A stretch of 64,000 bases of DNA from Leyella lascolaii (GTDB lineage Bacteria > Bacteroidota > Bacteroidia > Bacteroidales > Bacteroidaceae): the NCBI RefSeq assembly GCF_900079775.1, contig NZ_LT556049.1, forward strand, positions 332,662 to 396,661, in the 5' to 3' direction. Positions 7,927 through 16,839 of the stretch are shown piece by piece. The first letter of the stretch is position 1, and every line of letters begins with the position of its first letter. Under the pieces are notes generated by a model. That model was given only the letters and a program-made list of their open reading frames with translations, was not told the DNA's origin and searched no databases. The position numbers and the translations under genes are program-made.

Positions 7927-7982
7927 CGGCAGAAAAAAATTGAATAACTAAAACGACAACAACTCTTTTTTATTTTACCGTT

Positions 7983-10289
7983 ATGAGAACACTCAATCAC
8001 ACAAAAGCAAGATTCCGCACAGTGGCGTTCATGTCATTGCTCGCATGCTCTTATGTACACGCGCAACAGACAGCTACAGGCGATGAAGGCTCCGGAAAGG
8101 AGGAAGGCAACCGCAACGTGATGCTCAACGCCTCAAGCGCAAACGGACCGAGGGAGATACAGATAGGACTGCCCTCTGCCGACGTGAATGTGCTGGAGAA
8201 CGGACTGCCCGTCACCTACGCCACCAATCCTCACTCTATCAACTCCAACTGGCGCTCGGACGCGAGCCTGAGCCATGTGGGACTGCTCAAAATCTCGGAG
8301 ACGGCAATCACTACCGGAAACATAGGATATGCCGTCAACTCGTTCACGCAGCTGGGACAGGAAGGATTCAACGGCAGACTCGACTACAAGTCGAACCACT
8401 TCGGCTTGCAGGAGTTCTCGCTCAACCTCAACGGATCCATCGGAAAGGGATGGTATTACAGCACAAGCCTTTATCAGGACTTCGACCCGGGAACGTTCAA
8501 GATAAGGTCTACGCCCTTTCAGGACCGCACGCAGATATACAAGGCGGCTCTCACCAGACGCTACAGCGAGGGCAGGGGTGAGTTCACGGCAATGTACCGC
8601 TATTCCAACAGCCACCCCGTATACACTTACGCCACACAGTCGGCTCCGTTCATCTATGCCGGAGACGGCAGCGTGAAGGAATATGGGGGATTCAGGCTCG
8701 GCACAACCTCGTATCTTCCCAAGGACAACACTATGACCTATCGTGACATGCGCACGGGCGAACTGAAGCAGACCACACTCTATGACGCCATAGCCAACCG
8801 ATCGAGCGAGGTGTCGCTGATGAACACTTACAAATGGGACAACGGACTCACGTGGAAAGTGGCAGGACGCTATGACAACGCGCACGGAGCGCTGGTCTAC
8901 CAGACTCCAATGTCGCTCATCAACGTGAAGGACGGCAACAGCTACAACTATGTGACCCGGGGCATCGGCGGACAGCTCACTCCCTATACCGGAGAATATG
9001 TGCAGACGCGCATGTCGTGCCTCAACTCGGGCGACATAGACGAGCTGCTCCTCACCTCGGAGCTTTCGAAGAAGTTCGCCACATCAACCCTTCGCATAGG
9101 TGTGAACGAGTGGTATTACAACGTGGACTATACGTCCAACACCACGATGTACGACCAGAGCGTGCCTGCCGACGGCGGTTATCCGGTGAGGGTATACGAC
9201 GCCGCCAGACGCAGCGACTATTTCTACGACTTCAACAAGAACGCATCCGAATATTACAAGGGACACGAGAACAAGCTCGCGCTTTATCTCACACACGACT
9301 GGGACATCACTCCGAAGTTCAATGTTTACTACGGCGCGCGCCTCGAATGGCAGTCGCTCAAAGGAGAGAACGCGGCTGTGAGAAACGCCGAGGGACAGTA
9401 TGTGGGACGCTTCGCCGACTATCACTTAGGCGCGACAGCACCTGACGGGACAAAAATCACACCCACTCCGCTGAGCTACGACTGGCTGAACTACGACCTT
9501 ACTGCCGCCCTCACATACCGGCTCACAGGAAACTTCGGACTGACAGGCGACTTCACATACATCGTGCAGCATCCGCGTTTCGAGAACTTCTCGCCCGCCA
9601 CACTGCCCAACACCGACAGAATCTCAGTGCCGCTCGGACGTGCCGGAATATACTACAACAACTCTTGGCTGAGCCTCACCTCGCTTTTCTCATACATCTC
9701 AAAGACAAACAACAACTCCACGCTCAACCTCCAGCACGGCGGGGAGATAATGGCTGCGCCGCTCACATACGACATACAGACCATCGGATGGACAACTGAC
9801 GTGATGGCGCATCCTGTGAAGGGACTCGACATACACTTCCTTTTCACTTACCAGAAGCCGACATACAAGAAATATGAGACGTCAGTCACCTTCTCAGACG
9901 GATATGAGGGGAAAATCAACGCCACAGGAAACATCGTGGCTGAGATACCGCAGGTGCTCATAGAGTTCGACCCGAGCTACATGATAACCGACGACCTGAA
10001 GATATGGACAAGCTTCCGCTACTTCAGCAAGACCTACGCCAACATCAATGAGGCTTACTACTTCAACGGACACTGGGAGACCTTCGGAGGAGTGAACTGG
10101 CAGGTGAACAGGAAGCTGTCGCTCGGATGCACCGTGGTGAACTTCCTCAACCAGACCGGAGCGAAGGGAAGCATAGCCGGAGCGGAGCTTATAACAAAGG
10201 ACGAGGCGAAACAGTATGACGGTCACCTCATGACCGGAAGCTACCTGCGTCCGTTCACAGTGGAGTTCTCCGCATCGCTCAGATTCTGA
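7983..10289 (+). CDS. TonB-dependent outer-membrane receptor of the sucrose/raffinose/fructan locus
   Basis: The product has 768 residues with a signal peptide ending at about AHAQ. Unlike SusC proteins it has no N-terminal carboxypeptidase-regulatory-like domain. A short plug-like region (about 50-130) is followed by many amphipathic strands with aromatic ends (NLNGSIGKGWYYSTSLYQ and similar), and the chain ends in SLRF, the usual terminal Phe of outer-membrane barrels. It is the first gene of a plus-strand run with GH32, GH36, an MFS carrier and fructokinase, so it probably imports sucrose-containing oligosaccharides. No SusD partner is encoded nearby, and a classical TonB box is not obvious. 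The barrel is clear; the substrate is inferred from neighbours. Confidence 0.8.
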   Translation: MRTLNHTKARFRTVAFMSLLACSYVHAQQTATGDEGSGKEEGNRNVMLNASSANGPREIQIGLPSADVNVLENGLPVTYATNPHSINSNWRSDASLSHVGLLKISETAITTGNIGYAVNSFTQLGQEGFNGRLDYKSNHFGLQEFSLNLNGSIGKGWYYSTSLYQDFDPGTFKIRSTPFQDRTQIYKAALTRRYSEGRGEFTAMYRYSNSHPVYTYATQSAPFIYAGDGSVKEYGGFRLGTTSYLPKDNTMTYRDMRTGELKQTTLYDAIANRSSEVSLMNTYKWDNGLTWKVAGRYDNAHGALVYQTPMSLINVKDGNSYNYVTRGIGGQLTPYTGEYVQTRMSCLNSGDIDELLLTSELSKKFATSTLRIGVNEWYYNVDYTSNTTMYDQSVPADGGYPVRVYDAARRSDYFYDFNKNASEYYKGHENKLALYLTHDWDITPKFNVYYGARLEWQSLKGENAAVRNAEGQYVGRFADYHLGATAPDGTKITPTPLSYDWLNYDLTAALTYRLTGNFGLTGDFTYIVQHPRFENFSPATLPNTDRISVPLGRAGIYYNNSWLSLTSLFSYISKTNNNSTLNLQHGGEIMAAPLTYDIQTIGWTTDVMAHPVKGLDIHFLFTYQKPTYKKYETSVTFSDGYEGKINATGNIVAEIPQVLIEFDPSYMITDDLKIWTSFRYFSKTYANINEAYYFNGHWETFGGVNWQVNRKLSLGCTVVNFLNQTGAKGSIAGAELITKDEAKQYDGHLMTGSYLRPFTVEFSASLRF

Positions 10290-10389
10290 CCACAAGGGCT
10301 GTCCCGCACGCATGACGGCTGACGGTGCGGCAGGACAACCTTTCTTTACAACCGTTCAAAATATAATAACTGACAATCCGAACAAATCT

Positions 10390-12285
10390 ATGAAAAAAAT
10401 CGTTTTTATCAAGACCATTGCCCTTGCGGCTGTTTCTCTCGCCGCACAGGCTGCCGTTGCGCAGGACATCAAAGTGAGCCGCAGCGGCGACACGACGGTT
10501 GTCGTGATAGACAATCCGAAGAAATATCTCATCCTCCCAGTGGAGGAAGACAAGGGAGAGGCACGGGTGTTGCTCGACACAGGCTCTCCGGCTGACACTT
10601 GGATGGACGTGCGCCTCGCACAGGACAGGACAGACTACTGCGTGCCATTCGCATTGGGCGGCGGCAGCAAAGCCGTTGTCAGGATTCTGAACATCAGTCA
10701 TGACGCTCTCGCGCTCAGATCGCTGAGGACGTCTGACACATGGAGCGTGGCGAACACCGACTACTACCGCCCGCTTTACCATCACACTCCGTCATACGGA
10801 TGGATGAACGACGCCAACGGTATGGTATACAAGGACGGCGAGTATCATCTCTATTTCCAGTACAACCCTTACGGCTCGAAGTGGGGAAACATGCACTGGG
10901 GACACGCCGTGAGCACCGACCTCGCACACTGGAGGGAGATGGAGCCTGCCATAGCGCGCGACACCATGGGGCACATCTTCTCGGGAAGCTCTGTGGTGGA
11001 CAAGGAAAACACAGCCGGATATGGCAAGGGTGCCATCATCGCGCTCTACACTTCGGCGAGCGACAGGAACGGACAGATACAGTGCATGGCATACAGCACC
11101 GACAACGGACGCACGTTCACGAAGTATGAGGGAAACCCCGTGCTGCGCCCGTTCGACGGACTGAAGGACTTCCGCGACCCCAAAGTGTTCTGGTATGAGC
11201 CTGCCGGAGCATGGTATATGATTGTCTCGGCAGACAAGGAAATGCGCTTCTACAAGTCTGACAACCTGAAGAAGTGGACGTATGTCAGCGCATTCGGACG
11301 CGGATACGGCATGCAGCCGTCACAGTATGAGTGCCCTGACTTCGTGCGGCTGCCTGTCAACGGCGACATGAACGACATGAAGTATGTCATGCTCATGAAC
11401 GTCAATCCGGGCTGTCTTTTCGGTGGCAGCGCGACAGAATACTTCGTGGGAGACTTCGACGGCAAGGAGTTCAGATGTCTCGACGACCCGCACACGCCCA
11501 AGTGGCTCGACTACGGCAAGGACCATTATGCCACAGTGTGCTTCTCAAACACAGGCGACAGGGTAATCGCACTGCCATGGATGAGCAACTGGCAGTATGC
11601 CAACGTCACCCCGATAAAGCAGTACAGGGGCGCCAACGCCCTGCCTCGGGAGCTGTCGCTCTACACCAAGGACGGACGCTACTATGTGGCTGCCGACGTG
11701 GCGCCGGAGATAAGGGCGTTGAGGAAAGACACAAGGAATGTGCCCGACATGAGGGTAGACGGCTCTGAAGACAAGGCGGCGGTGGCTGACGGATGTGACG
11801 GGGCGTTCGAGATAGAGGCTGACATAACCCCGGGAGAGGCAGGCGTTGCAGGACTGGAGATTTACAACGGAAAGGGAGAAAAGACCGTCATATATCTTGA
11901 CATGAGGAACAGGCGCATCGTGACAGACCGTACGCAGAGCGGACTGACCGACTTCGGACTGAAGGCTGAGCCTCACGACATAGAGAAGAAAGCCGACGCG
12001 CAGCGTGCGGAAGAGAACAGAAAGCCTATGCGCATTGAGAACGCCGTGAACTACAAGAACGACTTCGCGCTCGGCACATGGGCTCCGCTGGAGCTTTGCG
12101 AAGGCAAGACCTATCATGTGGACATATTCGTAGACAAGTGTTCGGTGGAACTGTTCGTCGACGGTGGACGCATTGCCATGACCAATCTCGTGTTCCCCAC
12201 AAGCCCATACGACTCGCTGCGGTTCTATACCGAAGGCGGAACGGCGGCTTTCAGAAATGTGAAGTTGCACAAAATAAGCCTGTAG
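10390..12285 (+). CDS. GH32 beta-fructofuranosidase/fructanase
   Basis: The product has 631 residues from the ATG at 10390, which opens a signal peptide (MKKIVFIKTIALAAVSLAAQ); an upstream in-frame Met would spoil it. A short N-terminal beta domain (about 25-115) precedes a five-bladed propeller. The GH32 triad is complete: nucleophile Asp141 in WMNDANG, Asp263 in FRDPKVF and acid/base Glu314 in YECPDF. A C-terminal beta-sandwich follows (about 460-630, with DIFVDKCSVELFVDGG). The enzyme hydrolyses terminal beta-fructosides from sucrose, the raffinose series or fructans, most likely in the periplasm. Ala replaces Pro in the usual WMNDPNG motif. It sits 100 bp after the receptor gene and 76 bp before the GH36 gene. 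Confidence 0.92.
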   Translation: MKKIVFIKTIALAAVSLAAQAAVAQDIKVSRSGDTTVVVIDNPKKYLILPVEEDKGEARVLLDTGSPADTWMDVRLAQDRTDYCVPFALGGGSKAVVRILNISHDALALRSLRTSDTWSVANTDYYRPLYHHTPSYGWMNDANGMVYKDGEYHLYFQYNPYGSKWGNMHWGHAVSTDLAHWREMEPAIARDTMGHIFSGSSVVDKENTAGYGKGAIIALYTSASDRNGQIQCMAYSTDNGRTFTKYEGNPVLRPFDGLKDFRDPKVFWYEPAGAWYMIVSADKEMRFYKSDNLKKWTYVSAFGRGYGMQPSQYECPDFVRLPVNGDMNDMKYVMLMNVNPGCLFGGSATEYFVGDFDGKEFRCLDDPHTPKWLDYGKDHYATVCFSNTGDRVIALPWMSNWQYANVTPIKQYRGANALPRELSLYTKDGRYYVAADVAPEIRALRKDTRNVPDMRVDGSEDKAAVADGCDGAFEIEADITPGEAGVAGLEIYNGKGEKTVIYLDMRNRRIVTDRTQSGLTDFGLKAEPHDIEKKADAQRAEENRKPMRIENAVNYKNDFALGTWAPLELCEGKTYHVDIFVDKCSVELFVDGGRIAMTNLVFPTSPYDSLRFYTEGGTAAFRNVKLHKISL

Positions 12286-12361
12286 ACACAATATCATAAC
12301 GCCTCCGTGCGTTATGATTATTGTAAATCTATTTAATACAATCTTATAAAAACACATTCTG

Positions 12362-14545
12362 ATGAGAAAACTCTTACTTATGGTGTCAGCCTTGCTGATA
12401 CTCGCACTCCCGGCGGACGCCGACGGACAGAAGACCATCCGCGTAAGCACCGACAACACAGACATGATATTCCAGGTGAACGACAAGGGACGGCTATACA
12501 TGGTTTATCTCGGCGACCGACTGCTCAACGCCGACGACGCCTCACGGTTCGGATGGAGCGTGTACACCGGAACAGACGGCAGCGTGAGCCAAAGGGGACA
12601 CGAGGCGTACATGGCTTCGGGCGGAGAGGACTTCTTCGAGCCTGCTCTGGCGGTGACGCATGCCGACGGAGACATGACCACCTATCTTTATTATAAGGAC
12701 TCGCAGACACGCGCCATCGACGGAGGCACGGAGACGGTGATACGTCTTGCCGACAGGAAATACCCGCTTGAGGTGACCCTCCACTACGCCGCCTACACAC
12801 GGCAGAACGTCATCAAGGCGTGGAGCGAGATAAAGCACGGGGAGAAGTCGGACATCACGCTGTGGAGATATGCGAGCACCATGCTCTACTTTAACGAGCC
12901 GGCATACTATCTCACCAACTATCACGGCGAATGGGCACGCGAGGCGCAGCCTGCCACACAGCAGCTCACGTTCGGAAAGAAAACCATCGACACCAAGCTG
13001 GGAACGCGCGCGGCGATGTTCATGCAGCCGTTCTTCGAGCTGGGCATAGGCTCTCCGGCGCAGGAGAACGCCGGACGGGCATTGCTCGGAACGATAGGAT
13101 GGACGGGCAACTTCAGCTGTACGTTCGAGGTGGACAACGTGGGCGGACTGCGCGTCATACCGGGAATAAACCCTTATGCGTCCGACTACAGGCTGAAGGC
13201 TGGCGAGACGTTCGTCACGCCGGAGTTCATCTTCACCCTCAGCGACAACGGTACGGGAGAGGCAAGCCGCAACCTGCACGACTGGGCAAGGCTCTACCAG
13301 CTGAAGGACGGAAAGGGAACACGCATGACGCTCCTCAACAACTGGGAGAGCACAGGGTTTGACTTCAACCAGGAGAAGCTCGCCGGAGTGATGCAGGATG
13401 CCGCACGGCTGGGAGTGGACATGTTCCTTCTTGACGACGGATGGTTCGCATCGAAGTATCCGCGCGACAACGACCGGGCAGGTCTGGGCGACTGGGAGCC
13501 TAACCCGGTGAAGCTGCCGCAGGGCATCGCAGGGCTGACGGCTGCCGCTGAGAAGGCGGGAGTGAAGTTCGGCATATGGATAGAGCCGGAGATGGTGAAC
13601 CCCAAGAGCCGCCTCTACGAGGAGCATCCCGACTGGGTGATAACGCAGAACGGGCGCGACACCTACTACTACCGCAACCAGCTTGTGCTCGACCTTGCCA
13701 ATCCGAAGGTGCAGGACTATGTGTTCGGCGTCGCCGACAAGATACTCACCGACAACCCCGGTGTGGCTTACTTCAAGTGGGACTGCAACAGCCCCATCAC
13801 CAACATACGCTCGCCTTACCTGAAGAAGAGGCAGGGCAACCTGTATGTGGACTACGTGCGGGGGCTGTACAACGTGCTCCGCAGACTGAAGGCTAAATAT
13901 CCGGACGTGCCGATGATGCTCTGCTCGGGTGGAGGATCGCGCTGCGACTATGAGGCTCTGAAGTATTTCACCGAATACTGGTGCAGCGACAACACCGACC
14001 CCTTCGAGCGCATATACATACAGTGGAGCATGTCGAAGTTCTTCCCAGTGAAGGCGATGGCGGCTCACGTGACCGACTGGAACCGCGGGGCGTCGCTCAA
14101 GTTCAGGCTCGACGTGGCGAGCATGTGCAAGCTGGGATTCGACATCGACGTGAGCAAGATGTCCGAACAGTACCTCAATCTCTGCCGCAAGGGTGTGGAG
14201 AACTACAACCGCCTGAAGCCTGTCATCCTCGACGGTGACATGTACAGGCTCATATCTCCGTATGAGGGCAACCACGCCGCCGTAAACTACGTGTCGAAGG
14301 ACAGAAGCCGCGCCGTGCTCTTCGCCTACGACCTGCATCCGCGCTATCAGGAACCTGTGCCGAACGTGAGGCTGCGCGGACTCGACCCGGAGCGCGCATA
14401 CAGCGTCAAGGAGATAAACCTGCCCGACGGACGCGAGGCTGAAGCGCGTACCTACACGGGCGACTGGCTCATGAAGATAGGCTTGCCTGCGCTTTCGGCG
14501 GCTGACGGCGCGAGCCACGTATATGAGCTTACGGCGACCGACTGA
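12362..14545 (+). CDS. GH36 alpha-galactosidase
   Basis: The product has 727 residues, the normal length for bacterial GH36, with a signal peptide (RKLLLMVSALLILALPADA). An N-terminal beta-sandwich (about 25-320) is followed by a TIM barrel with FLLDDGWF, nucleophile Asp474 in YFKWDCN, the CSGGGSRCD loop and acid/base Asp543 in WCSDNTD. It removes alpha-1,6-galactose from raffinose, stachyose or melibiose in the periplasm. With GH32 and fructokinase next to it, raffinose-family oligosaccharides are the best substrate guess for the locus. A 686-codon frame on the opposite strand is a composition artefact. Confidence 0.93.
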   Translation: MRKLLLMVSALLILALPADADGQKTIRVSTDNTDMIFQVNDKGRLYMVYLGDRLLNADDASRFGWSVYTGTDGSVSQRGHEAYMASGGEDFFEPALAVTHADGDMTTYLYYKDSQTRAIDGGTETVIRLADRKYPLEVTLHYAAYTRQNVIKAWSEIKHGEKSDITLWRYASTMLYFNEPAYYLTNYHGEWAREAQPATQQLTFGKKTIDTKLGTRAAMFMQPFFELGIGSPAQENAGRALLGTIGWTGNFSCTFEVDNVGGLRVIPGINPYASDYRLKAGETFVTPEFIFTLSDNGTGEASRNLHDWARLYQLKDGKGTRMTLLNNWESTGFDFNQEKLAGVMQDAARLGVDMFLLDDGWFASKYPRDNDRAGLGDWEPNPVKLPQGIAGLTAAAEKAGVKFGIWIEPEMVNPKSRLYEEHPDWVITQNGRDTYYYRNQLVLDLANPKVQDYVFGVADKILTDNPGVAYFKWDCNSPITNIRSPYLKKRQGNLYVDYVRGLYNVLRRLKAKYPDVPMMLCSGGGSRCDYEALKYFTEYWCSDNTDPFERIYIQWSMSKFFPVKAMAAHVTDWNRGASLKFRLDVASMCKLGFDIDVSKMSEQYLNLCRKGVENYNRLKPVILDGDMYRLISPYEGNHAAVNYVSKDRSRAVLFAYDLHPRYQEPVPNVRLRGLDPERAYSVKEINLPDGREAEARTYTGDWLMKIGLPALSAADGASHVYELTATD

Positions 14546-14593
14546 CGCTCCGGAGCCAGAATGACGAATGAAAAATAAAAACCGCAAATCATT

Positions 14594-15751
14594 ATGAAAC
14601 AAAATAAGACGATTTACATTGTCCCCGTGATGTTCTGCTTCTTCGCGATGGGATTTGTCGACCTGGTGGGCATCGCCTCCAATTATGTCAAGGAAGACCT
14701 TGCGCTCAACGACTCAACGGCAAACATACTGCCGTCGCTCGTGTTCTTCTGGTTTCTCATCTTCAGCGTGCCCACGGGCATGCTCATGAACCGCATAGGA
14801 CGCAAGAACACCGTCCTGCTGTCGCTTCTGGTGACACTCTTGTCGCTGCTGATGCCTCTCATAGACGAGAGCTTCGCCGTGATGCTCGTAGCCTTCTCGC
14901 TGCTCGGCATCGGCAACGCGCTCATGCAGACGTCGCTCAACCCGCTCATCTCCTCCATCATCAGCGGCAAGCATCTCGCCAGCACGCTCACTTTCGGACA
15001 GTTCATCAAAGCCATAGCGTCGTTCCTCGCGCCTTATCTCGCCATGTGGGGAGCAACGGCGGCAATGCCTTCGTTCGGTTTCGGATGGAAAGTTCTGTTC
15101 GCCATATACCTTGTGGTGGGCATCGCGGCGACACTGCTGCTGTGGGCTACACCGATAGACGAGGGCGGACAGCGGGACAGCGCGTCGGGTTTCGCCGACT
15201 GCCTGCGACTGCTCGGCAAACCGGTAGTGCTGCTGTCGTTTGTAGGAATAATGTGTCATGTGGGCATTGACGTGGGAAGCAACACCACCGCGCCCAAGAT
15301 TCTCATGGAGCGACTTGGCATGACTCTCAACGAGGCGGCGTTCGCCACGAGCCTCTACTTCATCTTCCGTACAGTGGGATGTCTCACGGGTTCGTTCATT
15401 CTGCGTGTGATGAACCACCGCGCTTTCTTCACAGTGAGCATCCTGATGATGGCTCTCAGCATGGCTGGACTTGCCTTCGGCACGTCTGAGGCGGTGCTCT
15501 ACACTGCGATTGCGCTCGTGGGCTACGGCAACTCCAACGTATTCTCGCTTGTCTATTCGCAGGCTCTGCTCTCCGTACCCGACCGTCAGAACGAGGTGTC
15601 GGGACTGATGATAATGGGTCTTTTCGGCGGTACGGTGTTCCCGCTGCTCATGGGATTCGCCGCCGACGCCGCCGGACAGACGGGAGCCGTGGCTGTGATG
15701 GCTGTGGGAGTGGTATATCTTCTTACTTTCATAAAGAACATAAAACACTGA
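14594..15751 (+). CDS. MFS sugar permease (FucP/fructose-carrier type)
   Basis: The product has 385 residues and about 12 hydrophobic segments. The loop between segments 2 and 3 carries the major facilitator motif (GMLMNRIGRKN). The overall pattern resembles the FucP-like carriers placed between GH32 and fructokinase genes in Bacteroides fructan loci. It should bring fructose, glucose or sucrose across the inner membrane. It starts 48 bp after the alpha-galactosidase and ends 7 bp before the fructokinase, so the three are surely one transcript. The exact sugar cannot be read from the sequence. Confidence 0.88.
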   Translation: MKQNKTIYIVPVMFCFFAMGFVDLVGIASNYVKEDLALNDSTANILPSLVFFWFLIFSVPTGMLMNRIGRKNTVLLSLLVTLLSLLMPLIDESFAVMLVAFSLLGIGNALMQTSLNPLISSIISGKHLASTLTFGQFIKAIASFLAPYLAMWGATAAMPSFGFGWKVLFAIYLVVGIAATLLLWATPIDEGGQRDSASGFADCLRLLGKPVVLLSFVGIMCHVGIDVGSNTTAPKILMERLGMTLNEAAFATSLYFIFRTVGCLTGSFILRVMNHRAFFTVSILMMALSMAGLAFGTSEAVLYTAIALVGYGNSNVFSLVYSQALLSVPDRQNEVSGLMIMGLFGGTVFPLLMGFAADAAGQTGAVAVMAVGVVYLLTFIKNIKH

Positions 15752-15758
15752 AAGACAT

Positions 15759-16649
15759 ATGAAAAATATTGTAGCAGGACTCGGGGAGGCTCTGTGGGAT
15801 GTCCTTCCCGACGGCAGAAAATTAGGTGGCGCACCGGCAAACTTCGCCTATCATGCCGGACAGTTCGGAATGGACACGGTGGCTGTGAGCGCGCTGGGCG
15901 ACGACAGTCTGGGCGACGAGACGTGCGCCGAGCTCGACAGCAAGGGACTGAGACATCTCATGCCGAGGGTGCCTTTCCCCACGGGAACGGTGCAGGTGAC
16001 GCTCGACAAGGCGGGAGTGCCGGCATACGACATAAAGGAAGGCGTGGCGTGGGACAACATTCCGTTCACGCCCGAGATGGAGAGTCTGGCACGCGGATGC
16101 CGCGCGGTGTGCTTCGGGTCGCTGGCACAGCGCAACGCCGTGTCGCGCGACACCATACACCGCTTCCTTAAAGCCACGCCGAAGGACTGCATGCGCATCT
16201 TCGACATCAACCTAAGGCAGAACTTCTACACGAAGGAGGTGATACAGGAGTCGCTCAGAATGTGCAACGTGCTGAAGATAAACGATGAGGAGCTGGTCAT
16301 CATAGGCAGGATGTTCGGCTATCCGGGACTCGACATGAGCAACAAGTGCTGGCTCTTACTCGGCAAGTACAACCTCGACCTGCTCGTACTCACCTGCGGG
16401 GTGAACGGCAGCTATGTGTTCACACACGGGGAGATGTCGTTCTTCGAGACACCCCGGGTGGAGGTTGCCGACACTGTGGGAGCGGGCGACTCGTTCACCG
16501 GATCGCTCTGCGCCGCGCTCATCAGCGGCATGCCGGTGGCGGAGGCTCACAGGCTCGCCGTGGACGTGTCGGCTTATGTGTGCACACAGAACGGCGCGAT
16601 GCCGGAGCTTCCTGAAGGACTTACGTCGAGAATAGCGCGCAAGGCGTGA
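15759..16649 (+). CDS. PfkB-family fructokinase
   Basis: The product has 296 residues and is cytoplasmic. The N-terminal substrate motif GGAPAN (about 24-29) and the C-terminal ATP/catalytic motif DTVGAGDSF, with catalytic base Asp244, define the PfkB family; the short GEALWD start is typical of fructokinases. It phosphorylates imported fructose with ATP, feeding glycolysis. It is the last gene of the plus-strand operon and is followed by a bidirectional terminator. Confidence 0.92.
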   Translation: MKNIVAGLGEALWDVLPDGRKLGGAPANFAYHAGQFGMDTVAVSALGDDSLGDETCAELDSKGLRHLMPRVPFPTGTVQVTLDKAGVPAYDIKEGVAWDNIPFTPEMESLARGCRAVCFGSLAQRNAVSRDTIHRFLKATPKDCMRIFDINLRQNFYTKEVIQESLRMCNVLKINDEELVIIGRMFGYPGLDMSNKCWLLLGKYNLDLLVLTCGVNGSYVFTHGEMSFFETPRVEVADTVGAGDSFTGSLCAALISGMPVAEAHRLAVDVSAYVCTQNGAMPELPEGLTSRIARKA

Positions 16650-16771
16650 CTCCGGAAGGCTGATGGCGCACCGCTCAGGAGTGTCTGCCGGACAGCAGTC
16701 GCCGGTCCAACAGTTTACGGGTTGTCTGCCCATGACACCCAATAAGAAAAAACATGACACCCAATACGAAG

Positions 16772-16817
16772 AAAGCAGAGGATGCCCGCTGTCTTAGGCG
16801 CGTCCTCTGCTTTTCTC
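16772..16817. terminator. Bidirectional terminator between fructokinase and HTCS genes
   Basis: AAAGCAGAGGA (16772-16782) pairs with TCCTCTGCTTT (16803-16813), followed by TTTTCT on the plus strand. It lies between convergent genes. Upstream, a 14-base direct repeat (CATGACACCCAATA, 16732-16745 and 16753-16766) has no obvious role. Confidence 0.7.
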
Positions 16818-16839
16818 ATACGCCACGCCGTGCGGCGCG

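Noticed and set aside
12542..14602. 686-codon frame on the minus strand opposite the GH36 gene
   Set aside because: It has no domain, signal peptide or catalytic motif, is rich in His/Val/Arg, and mirrors a gene with all GH36 motifs. It is a by-product of GC-rich third codon positions.
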